Assembly (NCBI GenBank): GCA_021731295.1
Contig: JAKFXQ010000040.1
Coordinates: 1 to 33,819 of the forward strand
Source: Patescibacteria group bacterium
GTDB taxonomy: Bacteria; Patescibacteriota; Minisyncoccia; Phycocordibacterales; UBA2100
Length of the DNA: 33,819 bases
Direction: 5' to 3'
The notes under the pieces were generated by a model. The model was given only the letters and a program-made list of their open reading frames with translations. It was not told where the DNA came from and searched no databases. Both the position numbers and the translations under genes were made by a program. This document shows, in pieces, positions 8,719 to 16,452 of the stretch (position 1 is its first letter; every line of letters starts with the position of its first letter).

Positions 8719-9380
8719 GAAATCGATTACTCCTCGCATGTGTCGCGTTCTCTCTGATGCCGGGCGTTGTCAGCGCGGCCTGTGGCTACGCGGAGAGTGG
8801 GTACTACGGGCAGAGCGGATACTACACTCAAGCGACGTACCAGACGACATTTACTCGCAATACCTATGGCTTCCGCAATGTGTTCGTGAACGGCGCAATT
8901 TCCAAGGGTTCCGGCACATTCGTGATTGACCATCCGCTCGACCCAGCAAATTCGTTGCTGTACCACTCTTTCGTCGAGTCCCCAGATGCGAAGAACTGGT
9001 ACGACGGCACGGCGACACTCGAAGCTTCTGGGAATGCAACTATTGCACTTCCGGATTATTTTCAAGCGCTCAATCACGAATATCGTTACCAGCTGACGCC
9101 AATCGGTGCAGCCATGCCCGGAGTGCATGTTGCACGGGGCGTCGTGGAAAACGAATTTATTGTAGCGGGCGGCGTGCCGAACGGCCGTATTTCTTGGCAG
9201 ATTACCGGCATTCGCAAAGACCCGTACATTCTCGAGAATCCCATCACCGTTGAAGTAGAGAAGGGAATCGATACAGAAGTTGGTCCCGGTGCGTTTATGC
9301 ACGAGGATGTTTCCCACGGCCTGCGTGACTTAGGTATTTGGGTGCGGCACACACTTGAAGCGTGGGGATTCACCCCGTGA
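8715..9380 (+). CDS. Exported protein with shared C-terminal module (221 aa)
   Basis: The ATG at 8715 overlaps the previous stop as ATGA and is chosen over an ATG two codons earlier because all other joints in this operon are ATGA. A signal peptide (LLLACVAFSLMPGVVSA) closely matches that of the upstream gene. A reduced Tyr tract follows (SGYYGQSGYYTQ), then a shaft and the shared module (IDHPLDP, LLYHSFVESPDAKN, ISWQITGIRKDPY). It extends beyond its paralogues with an amphipathic tail (LRDLGIWVRHTLEAWGF). It is a duplicate of the 8044 gene with a shortened repeat. The function is inferred to be surface or fibre related. Confidence 0.82.
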   Translation: MRNRLLLACVAFSLMPGVVSAACGYAESGYYGQSGYYTQATYQTTFTRNTYGFRNVFVNGAISKGSGTFVIDHPLDPANSLLYHSFVESPDAKNWYDGTATLEASGNATIALPDYFQALNHEYRYQLTPIGAAMPGVHVARGVVENEFIVAGGVPNGRISWQITGIRKDPYILENPITVEVEKGIDTEVGPGAFMHEDVSHGLRDLGIWVRHTLEAWGFTP

Positions 9381-9390
9381 CTTTCCGGGG
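9373..9390. terminator. Small GC-rich inverted repeat between convergent genes
   Basis: CCCCG (9373-9377) and CGGGG (9386-9390) can pair around an 8-nt loop, exactly between the stops at 9380 and 9397. There is no T-run, so a bidirectional terminator is only a possibility. Confidence 0.25.
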
Positions 9391-9396
9391 GCAGGA

Positions 9397-9837
9397 TTAC
9401 GGCCGCGGAAACGGGTCGCCAATGAGGAGATGGTCTATGCGATAGACGCCGTCTTTATACAGGCGCATAACGCCCGAACCTCTCATGCCTGCTTGGAGAT
9501 CCGACACTGACGCTTCTCGCGCCGGCGTAACCCCGACGATAACGCCATCTTCGATAATGGCATCTTGTCGGGCCACCGTAAGGCCGTTCGCGATGAGTGT
9601 TACCGGCTGATACTCTCTCATAATGCGGGAGTACAGCATGACTTTCAGCTTCAGTGTTTCTGCATCGTAGTCGAGAATGACGAGGTCCTCAAACATCTGC
9701 ACTTGGAATAGGTAGTCCGGTGACCGTATCCACGCGAACGAAAAATCGTTGTCCTTGAGTGCGACGTAGGCACCAGCGGCCGCGGAGACGAGTGAGCCGA
9801 TAAGTATTGAAGCCAACAAGAGTGCAGTGCGGGTCAT
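9397..9837 (-). CDS. Anchored exported protein of unknown function (146 aa)
   Basis: I do not recognise it. Residues 4-26 form a signal anchor (ALLLASILIGSLVSAAAGAYVAL). The rest is a small beta-rich domain with alternating charged and hydrophobic residues (LVILDYDAETLKLKVML), no Cys and no obvious catalytic motif. It is translated from an ATGA overlap with the gene upstream (stop at 9834), and the two proteins share size and layout: anchor plus a beta domain starting with a strand that reports on a residue pair. They may be distant duplicates or partners. The gene converges on the fibre operon. Confidence 0.7.
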   Translation of the reverse strand: MTRTALLLASILIGSLVSAAAGAYVALKDNDFSFAWIRSPDYLFQVQMFEDLVILDYDAETLKLKVMLYSRIMREYQPVTLIANGLTVARQDAIIEDGVIVGVTPAREASVSDLQAGMRGSGVMRLYKDGVYRIDHLLIGDPFPRP

Positions 9838-10262
9838 ATATCAATGCGCCGGAAGAAAATAATTGACTCGGCGACGAAAGCGTTTTCGTACGGATCACGT
9901 ACGACCATGACGAACGTATCCGGCACCAAGGTCGGCATGTGGTCTAGGAATTCGTACTCGAAACGTTCAATTGTGCCGCTTGCGAAAGTGACGGTCCGTA
10001 CCCCCCAGCGTGTATCGTCAGTGTACGCGAAGCGAACGGGCATGGGAGGCAGTACGCTCGGCAGTGTTGATGCCTGCATGACAGTAAGTTCGCGTAGACC
10101 TACATTGTGACGGAGCACAACGCCCGTATATCGTGATGTCTGCGTTGGGTGTGGGGGTAGCTCGGTGAGCGCCTGTACAGAGAAGAACGAAGCCCAGAAC
10201 GCTGCGCCCGCAAGGCACGTCGCGCCTAACACCAGTACGATATTCCACAGCACTGCCCTCAT
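9834..10262 (-). CDS. Anchored exported protein of unknown function (142 aa)
   Basis: No family is recognised. An N-terminal anchor (residues 4-30, LWNIVLVLGATCLAGAAFWA) precedes a beta-rich exported domain with RYTGVVLRHNVGLRELTV and FVMVVRDPYENAFVAESI. The ATG at 10262 was chosen over one ten codons upstream because it directly precedes the anchor and has a TACAAT box 7 nt upstream. The stop overlaps the start of the next minus-strand gene as ATGA, so the pair forms a two-gene operon divergent from P2. Confidence 0.7.
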   Translation of the reverse strand: MRAVLWNIVLVLGATCLAGAAFWASFFSVQALTELPPHPTQTSRYTGVVLRHNVGLRELTVMQASTLPSVLPPMPVRFAYTDDTRWGVRTVTFASGTIERFEYEFLDHMPTLVPDTFVMVVRDPYENAFVAESIIFFRRIDI

Positions 10263-10269
10263 GGACGAT

Positions 10270-10275
10270 ATTGTA
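10270..10275 (-). promoter_or_regulatory. -10 box TACAAT
   Basis: On the minus strand TACAAT lies 7 nt before the ATG at 10262. It is back to back with the P2 promoter in a 55-bp divergent gap. Confidence 0.5.
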
Positions 10276-10305
10276 CCGTGTGATGCGGACATAATCGACG
10301 TGCGG

Positions 10306-10311
10306 TATTAT
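10306..10311 (+). promoter_or_regulatory. -10 box TATTAT for P2
   Basis: TATTAT ends 6 nt before the ATG at 10318. This supports that start over the upstream in-frame codon at 10165, and a leaderless mRNA. Confidence 0.65.
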
Positions 10312-10317
10312 TCGCGT

Positions 10318-11286
10318 ATGAAGCGAACACTTATCATCAGTGCACTAGTCGTCTCCAGTGTGGCGCTTGCCGTCTGGTGGCTACCTACTGGTTCGCAGTC
10401 TCGAGCGAGTGCTCAAGAGATTGGTCTCGAGACGCTGGTGCATACGGACTACTGGCGAGCGTTGGTACGCGACTCAGGACCGCATCGTGCCCGAACAGAG
10501 TTTCTTCGTATCACGAATGATGATTGGTTGTCGCTCGGCTTGAAGCACACGATTGCGCACGCCTTTTCGCAGGCGCTGTATAAAGAGGTTGGCAGCGATG
10601 GTCTCTCATACTGTGGGGATGAGTTCGTGTATGGATGCCTCCACGAGATGATGGGGCAGATACTCGTTGAGAACGGCTCTTCGATAGACGCCTCCCGCGT
10701 GTGTCTACAACACCCTGACCGAGTCGAATGTGAGCATGGTCTCGGACATGGATTCCTCGCTTTCAGTGGGTATGAAAGAGAGAAAGTGCCTGTGGCGATG
10801 GAGATGTGTACCACTGCGGGTGCGCTGCCGGCCCTGCGTGGATGCGCGTGGGGCGTCATGATGGAATGGTATTACCAGCAAATGAGTGGCGACTTTACTT
10901 TGCAGCCGACCGACCCTGACGCGTATGTACTCTGCCGAGAGTTCGAGGGCGCGGCACGAGCAGGGTGCGTGTATAACATACCGACACTGTGGTCGCACGA
11001 GACACCCCCTGCTACACGTGATGCAACGACGATAGCCAGTATTGCGAAGCGTTGCAGCGAACTCGATAGTGGCGACAGGGAAGCGTGCGCGCGCGGTACT
11101 GGGCGACTGATTCAGGGTCTTCCCGCGACACGAAGTGTAGAGAGCACGTCCTTGTGTGTGGATGGTTTTCCCGAGGCGACGCTCCAAGAGGCGTGTTCGG
11201 AGACGCTTCTCGAGTACCTGAATCAGAGCTCATCGATGAACGGTGGCGATTCAGCAGGAGAGTTCCCGCCGGTTGCGACGCGCTGA
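10318..11286 (+). CDS. P2: HxxxH/HGxGH Cys-rich exported protein (322 aa)
   Basis: An N-terminal anchor (residues 4-22) precedes an exported domain without cupredoxin. The family signature is complete: H77xxxH81 (KHTIAHAF), then C99 and GCLHE with H109, then H140xxxH144 (CEHGLGHG), then GCAWGVMMEWYY with Glu183. Cys pairs follow (AGCVYNIPTLW, EACARGTGRLI). P2 belongs with P3-P6 and P11 in a subgroup whose pre-domain reads WRALVRDSG..RARTEFLR. The start follows a TATTAT box. Its last 64 nt overlap, tail to tail, the 3' end of P3. A metal-binding or redox role outside the membrane is inferred. Confidence 0.85.
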   Translation: MKRTLIISALVVSSVALAVWWLPTGSQSRASAQEIGLETLVHTDYWRALVRDSGPHRARTEFLRITNDDWLSLGLKHTIAHAFSQALYKEVGSDGLSYCGDEFVYGCLHEMMGQILVENGSSIDASRVCLQHPDRVECEHGLGHGFLAFSGYEREKVPVAMEMCTTAGALPALRGCAWGVMMEWYYQQMSGDFTLQPTDPDAYVLCREFEGAARAGCVYNIPTLWSHETPPATRDATTIASIAKRCSELDSGDREACARGTGRLIQGLPATRSVESTSLCVDGFPEATLQEACSETLLEYLNQSSSMNGGDSAGEFPPVATR

Positions 11287-12266
11287 CACTCTGTGCGTAG
11301 TGCTTCAGGGGCCGCATCACAAATACGATCGGTTTCTGGCAGCCGTGCATTAATTGCACGGCGCGCCATGTACGACAGGCAGTGCGTCAGGTCATCGTCC
11401 GTGTAGCTGGAATCTCTGCATACCTCAACTCCGTCATGAATAGTCGGCACGCGCCGTCCAATTGAGTTGCCGAGTCCCGCGAAGCAGGCCTGTCGGTCAT
11501 CGCCGCGCATCTCCGCTTCGACGCAGCGCGACGCAATTTCGCGCGTTGTCTCTGACATCGGCATGTCCTGCATCAGTAGTCGCCACCACGCCTGGGTTCT
11601 CCAGAAAGAGCAGGACGAATTGTATTCGGTCGGAACATCACCACAGAGCGCGAAGATGTCATCGGTCTTAACGGGCTCGCTTTGCGCCGCGAGCGTTTGC
11701 AAAAAATACTCCATCATGACGCCGCCGGGACAACTGCGATGTGATGGCAACTCCTCACAGCGACTTAGGGCCCAGCGCACGCCATCTGCATCACGTTCTG
11801 CGGCATACGCGAAAGCATGGCCGATTGAATGTTCACACAAAAGCGATCCGGTGCCGCCCTCATGGCATTCTTCGATAATCTGCGCAATCAGTGCCGTATC
11901 CTTTAGTTCCGATACGTGGAGCCCGAGCACTTCATGATGGCAGGCTGCGCCATTTCGCTCTTTACTCATCATGCAATACTGTAGCGCCCCATACCCTTCA
12001 TGAAGAAAAAGTGCACGCGCAAAGCGGTGTTCAAGATCATGGCGACGAGCGAACGACAAATCCGCGATAGATGATTCAAATAATCCGTATGCCGTGTTCG
12101 GGCTCACGATAAACAGAAGGCCATGCCACGTCGACGTGTATGCTCGCTTACCGATGACCTCATCGTGCTGTGAAAGCGCGCTGGCGAGCATGGTCCCCGA
12201 AGCCACCAAGAGCAGTGTGCTGACGATACAAACGCCCAGGACCGTAGCGCGCACACGTTGAAACAT
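11223..12266 (-). CDS. P3: HxxxH/HGxGH Cys-rich exported protein (347 aa)
   Basis: The anchor spans residues 7-30 (ATVLGVCIVSTLLLVASG). Signature residues are H76xxxH80 (RHDLEH), ACHHE with H111, H146xxxH150 (CEHSIGHA) and CPGGVMMEYF with Glu186. At the position where relatives have CFYNISTLW it reads CSFWRTQAWW. Further Cys pairs follow (CFAGLGNSIGRR, CDAAPEALRTEC). The ATG at 12266 fits a TACCAT box 6 nt upstream; an in-frame codon at 12428 would run through P4 and is rejected. It is the only plain member on the minus strand. It is divergent from P4 with 20 bp between starts and convergent with P2. Confidence 0.83.
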   Translation of the reverse strand: MFQRVRATVLGVCIVSTLLLVASGTMLASALSQHDEVIGKRAYTSTWHGLLFIVSPNTAYGLFESSIADLSFARRHDLEHRFARALFLHEGYGALQYCMMSKERNGAACHHEVLGLHVSELKDTALIAQIIEECHEGGTGSLLCEHSIGHAFAYAAERDADGVRWALSRCEELPSHRSCPGGVMMEYFLQTLAAQSEPVKTDDIFALCGDVPTEYNSSCSFWRTQAWWRLLMQDMPMSETTREIASRCVEAEMRGDDRQACFAGLGNSIGRRVPTIHDGVEVCRDSSYTDDDLTHCLSYMARRAINARLPETDRICDAAPEALRTECQRVATGGNSPAESPPFIDEL

Positions 12267-12272
12267 TGCCCC

Positions 12273-12278
12273 ATGGTA
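12273..12278 (-). promoter_or_regulatory. -10 box TACCAT for P3
   Basis: On the minus strand TACCAT ends 6 nt before the ATG at 12266. It shares two bases with the plus-strand P4 box, so both promoters cannot be occupied at once. Confidence 0.55.
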
Positions 12279-12282
12279 CCCT
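12277..12282 (+). promoter_or_regulatory. -10 box TACCCT for P4
   Basis: TACCCT lies 4 nt before the ATG at 12287 and 10 nt before a second ATG at 12293. The spacing departs from the usual 6-7 nt, so the assignment is weaker than the others. Confidence 0.4.
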
Positions 12283-12286
12283 AACG

Positions 12287-13207
12287 ATGCGTATGCCCAA
12301 GTACCTGCTCCTCGTTGTAGTAGTGACTCTTGTATCGGCTGGAGTCTACATTGGGCACAGGTATGTTGATGCCTCCGGAAAGACATATGACCATGAGGCA
12401 CTCTTTGATTCGCTGACATGGAGCGCACTTATCGAACGCGATGGTGCGGAAAAAGCACGAGAAGAATATCTGCGCGTAACGAAAACAGTGACGCCTGTCT
12501 CTCAGCACAGTGCAGCGCACGCATTCGGGCGCGCATTGTACGAGCAATTTGGCGTCGAGGGATTGCGCTACTGTGACGTCGAATACCGAGGTGGCTGCAT
12601 TCATGAAATGATCGCCCGCGACTTCCTCGATGAGGAGGATCCGCTTTCGAGCGCGTCGCAATGTGTAGAATACGAGATTTCTGTCGCGTGCGAGCATGCG
12701 CTCGGGCACGGATTCGCCGCATTCTTTGGGTATGACGAAGAGGGATTGCGGAAAGGATTGGCACGGTGCACGGAAATCGGCGCTGCCGAAATGATTCACG
12801 GCTGCGCGTTCGGAGTCTTTATGGAGTATTACTTCAAGGATTTGCAGGGCCCGTCCGTACAAGACCCGGATTCCACGAATGCATATGAGCTCTGTGGTTC
12901 GTTTGAAGGTATTTCGCGAAGCGCATGTTTCTATAACATTTCGACCTTGTGGTTTTTGTCGAAAGAAGGGAGCGCGGATGGCGAAGCCTGGCCCTTTGAA
13001 ATTGCACAACGGTGTCGTGACCTACCCGATATGGGGACGGACCGCGTCGATTGTGCCGCTGGTGTCGGACGTTCCATCGCATCTTTGGGGACGATTGAAA
13101 ACGCGAAACGCATCGCACTGTGCCCCGAAGTATTCCGCGGCGAACCAGAGCATATTCGTGCATGCGTGGACTTCTTGTCGTTGTTTCGTTCACTTTGGGA
13201 AAATTAA
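12287..13207 (+). CDS. P4: HxxxH/HGxGH Cys-rich exported protein (306 aa)
   Basis: The anchor spans residues 5-24 (YLLLVVVVTLVSAGVYIG). Signature residues are H74xxxH78 (QHSAAHAF), GGCIHE with H106, H137xxxH141 (CEHALGHG; the first Gly is Ala) and GCAFGVFMEYYF with Glu180. CFYNISTLWF and DCAAGVGRSI follow. It is the closest relative of P5: residues 58-126 match P5 56-124 at 57 of 69 positions, and both proteins have exactly 306 residues, so they are a fairly recent tandem duplication. The start could also be the Met two codons later. The function is unknown; exported metal or redox protein inferred. Confidence 0.85.
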   Translation: MRMPKYLLLVVVVTLVSAGVYIGHRYVDASGKTYDHEALFDSLTWSALIERDGAEKAREEYLRVTKTVTPVSQHSAAHAFGRALYEQFGVEGLRYCDVEYRGGCIHEMIARDFLDEEDPLSSASQCVEYEISVACEHALGHGFAAFFGYDEEGLRKGLARCTEIGAAEMIHGCAFGVFMEYYFKDLQGPSVQDPDSTNAYELCGSFEGISRSACFYNISTLWFLSKEGSADGEAWPFEIAQRCRDLPDMGTDRVDCAAGVGRSIASLGTIENAKRIALCPEVFRGEPEHIRACVDFLSLFRSLWEN

Positions 13208-13236
13208 AGGCAACGTGTCTCGCTAAGTGCCTATGG

Positions 13237-13242
13237 TATTGT
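13237..13242 (+). promoter_or_regulatory. -10 box TATTGT for P5
   Basis: TATTGT, preceded by TGG, ends 7 nt before the ATG at 13250. It supports this start over the GTG at 13241 that lies inside the box. Confidence 0.55.
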
Positions 13243-13249
13243 GACCTTT

Positions 13250-14170
13250 ATGAGCAAGCGCACAGTTGTAATGGTGCTTATCCTCATCGCAGGCGCCATC
13301 TTTGCCGTGCAACAGAATTTCTTTGCACCGACGGAGCGTGTCTACGGGCAAGAAGAACTCTTTGACGTCCTTACCTGGCAGGACCTTATCGATGGGGACG
13401 GTGCTGACGCGGCGCGTGAAGAATATTTACGTGCAACGAAACCAGTAACGCCTGCCGAACAACACATCACCGCGCACGCATTCGGGCGTGCGCTGTATGA
13501 GAGATTCGGCGCGGAAGGGTTGCGATATTGCGGGCTCGAGTACACAGGGGGCTGCATTCACGAGATGATTGCCCGTGACTTTCTGGATAAAGAAGACCCG
13601 CTTTCGAGTGCTTCGCAGTGCGCCGACTTTGCGACGCCTATTGCGTGCGAGCATTCGCTGGGCCACGGATTCATTGCGTTCTATGGTTATGAAGAAGAGG
13701 GTCTGCGGCAGGCATTGGCCATGTGCGCAGACATTGGTGCGGAAGAGTTGATTCACGGTTGTACGTATGGCGTCATTATGGAGTATTATTTCCGGAACTT
13801 GCAGGGCCCACTGGTTAGTGAGCCGGATGATTCGAACGCGTACGAATTGTGTGATTCGTTCGAAGGGGTCGCTCGTCGCTCTTGCTTTTACAACATCTCG
13901 ACCTTGTGGTTCCTGCGGATTGAAGATGATGCGGACATTGAACGGCCGTTCTTTAGGATTGCTGAGAAGTGCTGGGCGCTGCCCGACAAAGAAAGTGATC
14001 GCGAGGACTGCGCGCGGGGGGTGGGGCGCTCCATCGGCTCGTTAGGTACTATTGCGCGTGAGCGACGTATTCAGATGTGCAACGATGTCTACGCGGTAGA
14101 GCCTATATACCTGCAGGCATGCACCGAAACGATCAAACAATTTCGCTCGCTCTGGGGGGAGTTGCGATGA
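13250..14170 (+). CDS. P5: HxxxH/HGxGH Cys-rich exported protein (306 aa)
   Basis: The anchor spans residues 5-22 (TVVMVLILIAGAIFAV). Signature residues are H72xxxH76 (QHITAHAF), GGCIHE with H104, H135xxxH139 (CEHSLGHG; the first Gly is Ser) and GCTYGVIMEYYF with Glu178. SCFYNISTLWF and DCARGVGRSIG follow, and the protein ends FRSLWGELR. It is a tandem copy of P4 but has its own promoter, so the two may be expressed separately. Differences from P4 cluster in the anchor and the C-terminal third. The core around the histidines is nearly unchanged, which argues for constraint on that site. Confidence 0.85.
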   Translation: MSKRTVVMVLILIAGAIFAVQQNFFAPTERVYGQEELFDVLTWQDLIDGDGADAAREEYLRATKPVTPAEQHITAHAFGRALYERFGAEGLRYCGLEYTGGCIHEMIARDFLDKEDPLSSASQCADFATPIACEHSLGHGFIAFYGYEEEGLRQALAMCADIGAEELIHGCTYGVIMEYYFRNLQGPLVSEPDDSNAYELCDSFEGVARRSCFYNISTLWFLRIEDDADIERPFFRIAEKCWALPDKESDREDCARGVGRSIGSLGTIARERRIQMCNDVYAVEPIYLQACTETIKQFRSLWGELR

Positions 14171-14186
14171 GGCAGGGGAGAATTGC

Positions 14187-14192
14187 TAGAAT
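14187..14192 (+). promoter_or_regulatory. -10 box TAGAAT for P6
   Basis: TAGAAT, preceded by TGC (extended form), ends 6 nt before the ATG at 14199. No Shine-Dalgarno sequence is present. Confidence 0.65.
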
Positions 14193-14198
14193 ACAGAT

Positions 14199-15134
14199 AT
14201 GGTAGACACAGCTGTTTCTCATGCACTGAATGCACGTGTGTACGTCGCACTTTTTGCTATCGCCGTTTTTGTGACAGGCATTTTTTTATACTCCGACTGG
14301 GCCACACAGGAACCAATACTCACCGAGGATGCTGCGTACTGGCAGAGAGTTATTGAGGATAAAGGACCGAAAGCGGCTCGGGTTCGATATCTTTCTTCCA
14401 CGGAGTATTTTAGTGGGGGGAGGAAGCATGTGGCTGCGCACGCTTTTTCGCGCGCGCTCTACAACGTCTATGGGGCTGCTGCTTTGGGGTACTGCGGGTC
14501 GGAGTATGTCGGCGGGTGCATCCATGAGGTCAGCGCGCAGATATTCCTCAATTCGCCCGACCCGACCGATTTCGTTGCAGAATGCACCGCGAAACATGCG
14601 AGCGAAGACTTCATAGACAGGGCATGTGTTCATGGGCTCGGACATGCGCTCATGTGGCGAGAAGGATACACGCGCGAAGGTATCCACAGGGCCATGCAGG
14701 GGTGTGACGACATGGGACTAAGCGCGTTAAGCATCTCCTGTTCCTACGGTGTCATTATGGAATGGTACTTCCGCTATATTGGCGGTAATCCTGATATTTA
14801 TCCGAGCGATGCGGCAGCGCTCGCGCTCTGCCAAGAGTTCTCTGGGCCAGCGCGCGACGCATGTTTTTTCAACATAAGTACAGTCTGGATAACGCTGTAC
14901 GATCCTACGCGCACCACATCGCGCGAGAGTGTCATCCGAGTCGGAGAGGCTTGTCGTGCATTGACGAATGTCGAGCGCGACAAGCACTACTGTGTCCTTG
15001 GTGCCGGACGCCTTATCGGATTGCGCGGACAGTACTCGCGCTACGAGCGGCTCGAGGCGTGCGACGCAGCATTTCCTGATGAACGCGATGCTGCGACATG
15101 CAAGAGTAATGTCGAATACGCTCTGTCACTCTAA
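14199..15134 (+). CDS. P6: HxxxH/HGxGH Cys-rich exported protein (311 aa)
   Basis: The anchor spans residues 13-31 (VYVALFAIAVFVTGIFLYS). Signature residues are H77xxxH81 (KHVAAHAF), GGCIHE with H109, H145xxxH149 (CVHGLGHA) and SCSYGVIMEWYF with Glu188. ACFFNISTVW and YCVLGAGRLIG follow. The pre-domain WQRVIEDKGPKAARVRYL matches P2, P4 and P5. It ends at 15134, touching the Lnt-like remnant on the opposite strand. P7 and the intact lnt show the same tail-to-tail arrangement. The reaction is unknown. Confidence 0.85.
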   Translation: MVDTAVSHALNARVYVALFAIAVFVTGIFLYSDWATQEPILTEDAAYWQRVIEDKGPKAARVRYLSSTEYFSGGRKHVAAHAFSRALYNVYGAAALGYCGSEYVGGCIHEVSAQIFLNSPDPTDFVAECTAKHASEDFIDRACVHGLGHALMWREGYTREGIHRAMQGCDDMGLSALSISCSYGVIMEWYFRYIGGNPDIYPSDAAALALCQEFSGPARDACFFNISTVWITLYDPTRTTSRESVIRVGEACRALTNVERDKHYCVLGAGRLIGLRGQYSRYERLEACDAAFPDERDAATCKSNVEYALSL

Positions 15135-15243
15135 CGAGGCAACAGACGTACGGCGTAACGATGACCATGCAGTAAGAAATAGGGTCGATAATCTCTGCGG
15201 GAGCAGAATCCGTGGCGACAACGAAATAGCGGTCGGTTTCGGC
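15130..15243 (-). pseudogene. Remnant of a second Lnt-like (CN-hydrolase) gene
   Basis: On the minus strand the translation reads AETDRYFVVATDSAPAEII, then about ten unrelated residues, then TPYV. The intact Lnt-like protein downstream has VETDRYFLVATDSAPAEII, 28 residues, then TPYV. So 17 of 18 residues match, followed by a shorter linker, consistent with a deletion of about 18 codons. No further homology is visible on either side and there is no start, so this is a decayed fragment. Nucleotide differences in the matched stretch (about 12 in 44) are nearly all at synonymous third positions, so the copy diverged under selection before it decayed. Confidence 0.75.
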
Positions 15244-15294
15244 TATGTGTTCAGACGAGTGTCGTCGCGGATTGTGCATATAGAGCGCCGAGTA

Positions 15295-15300
15295 TATCCT
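15295..15300 (+). promoter_or_regulatory. -10 box TATCCT for P7
   Basis: TATCCT ends 6 nt before a GTG at 15307 and 9 nt before the ATG at 15310. The 6-nt rule seen elsewhere favours GTG as the true leaderless start. Confidence 0.45.
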
Positions 15301-15309
15301 CTCTGTGTG

Positions 15310-16452
15310 ATGTTCAGCCGACGTACACGCTGGGTGCTGTCTCTTTGTGCTCTCGGCACAGTCGTTCTTTTGGCGGCACTGTATGCGTCCCGTGACGTTG
15401 CTGTAGAGGATCCGTTAGTGGAGTGGCGCACACGCATCATTACGTGCATTGAATCTGGTGAGCGCTCGTGGCGAGGGACATGTTTCCGCGAAATAGCGAC
15501 AGAGATGCGCGCTCAGCATGCATTTCCGGACATACTCGCGATGCTCGCCAAGCTGGACGACGAATCACCGGTTAAAGAGAGCTGTCACGCGCTGATGCAC
15601 TACATTGGACAAGACGAGTACGCGGCAACGGGCGACCTGCCGACGACGTTCGCTCGCTGCGCGACACAGATTGCCTGCGGTGAAGGGTGTTTCCATGGAG
15701 CTGTAGAAGGGTACATGATGGACACGGGAGACATTGCTGCGGAATTTTTGCCGGCATTGTGCGACAAGTCTTTTACGCTGACACAGACCAATCACGATGC
15801 CTGTACGCATGGTATTGGGCATGCATTAATGCTCGTCCATCGTGGCGACATTATGCCGTCTCTGGAGCGGTGCGACGCGCTCACGGAAGAGCGTGCTCGT
15901 GAATTCTGTTACGCAGGGGTGTTCATGGAGAATGTGTTCGGCTACGGCAGCCCGTTTCATCCATCCCGCTTCTTAGACCCGGAACGGCCTGCATATCCGT
16001 GCACAGTCTTGCCGGAACGATACGGCGACATGTGCTACGAATCGCAATCTAGCTATGTGTTTAATTACTTAGGTGGCCCTGATAAAGCAGCTGCATTCTG
16101 CGCGACTGTCCCAGAAGCGCATCAAACAACCTGCTATGGAAATATTGGCGGCGACGTCGTCGTGGGAACCGCGAGCCCGGGCGCGGTGCGTGCAGCATGT
16201 TCGCTCGCTCCGGAGGGGGTGGCACGAGAGCGGTGCTATCAGCAGGCATTAGTGTTTCGGCTCCATATGACATCGGGAGACGTCCGTGCACTTCGTCCAC
16301 TGTGTGATGCGGCCGATGCAACCGTGCAGACGTCGTGTGACGAAACGGCAGGCGTCACCATTGAAGATTGGTATCCAGGAGAGCGAGAAGTCCGTTGCAC
16401 CGAGGCTTATGCGGATGTGCCCGAGCGATTCGCGCTCTGTGTTGGGACATGA
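15310..16452 (+). CDS. P7: HxxxH/HGxGH Cys-rich exported protein, CHxxxH type (380 aa)
   Basis: The anchor spans residues 8-25 (WVLSLCALGTVVLLAALY). The frame is open far upstream, but that extension would cover P6 and the Lnt remnant and has no export signal. A GTG one codon earlier (15307) is an equal candidate. Signature residues are H93xxxH97 (CHALMHYIG), GCFHG with H129, H167xxxH171 (CTHGIGHA) and CYAGVFMENVF with Glu207. Paired Cys units follow to the end (FCATVPEAHQTTCYG, LCDAADATVQTSC). It groups with P1, P8, P9 and P12, where a Cys directly precedes the first His. Its last 46 nt overlap lnt tail to tail. Confidence 0.83.
   Translation: MFSRRTRWVLSLCALGTVVLLAALYASRDVAVEDPLVEWRTRIITCIESGERSWRGTCFREIATEMRAQHAFPDILAMLAKLDDESPVKESCHALMHYIGQDEYAATGDLPTTFARCATQIACGEGCFHGAVEGYMMDTGDIAAEFLPALCDKSFTLTQTNHDACTHGIGHALMLVHRGDIMPSLERCDALTEERAREFCYAGVFMENVFGYGSPFHPSRFLDPERPAYPCTVLPERYGDMCYESQSSYVFNYLGGPDKAAAFCATVPEAHQTTCYGNIGGDVVVGTASPGAVRAACSLAPEGVARERCYQQALVFRLHMTSGDVRALRPLCDAADATVQTSCDETAGVTIEDWYPGEREVRCTEAYADVPERFALCVGT

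Noticed and set aside
14968-15309. Long 5' extension of P7
   Set aside because: It would read antisense through the Lnt remnant and into P6, with no export signal; the anchor begins at 15310 and a -10 box lies just before.
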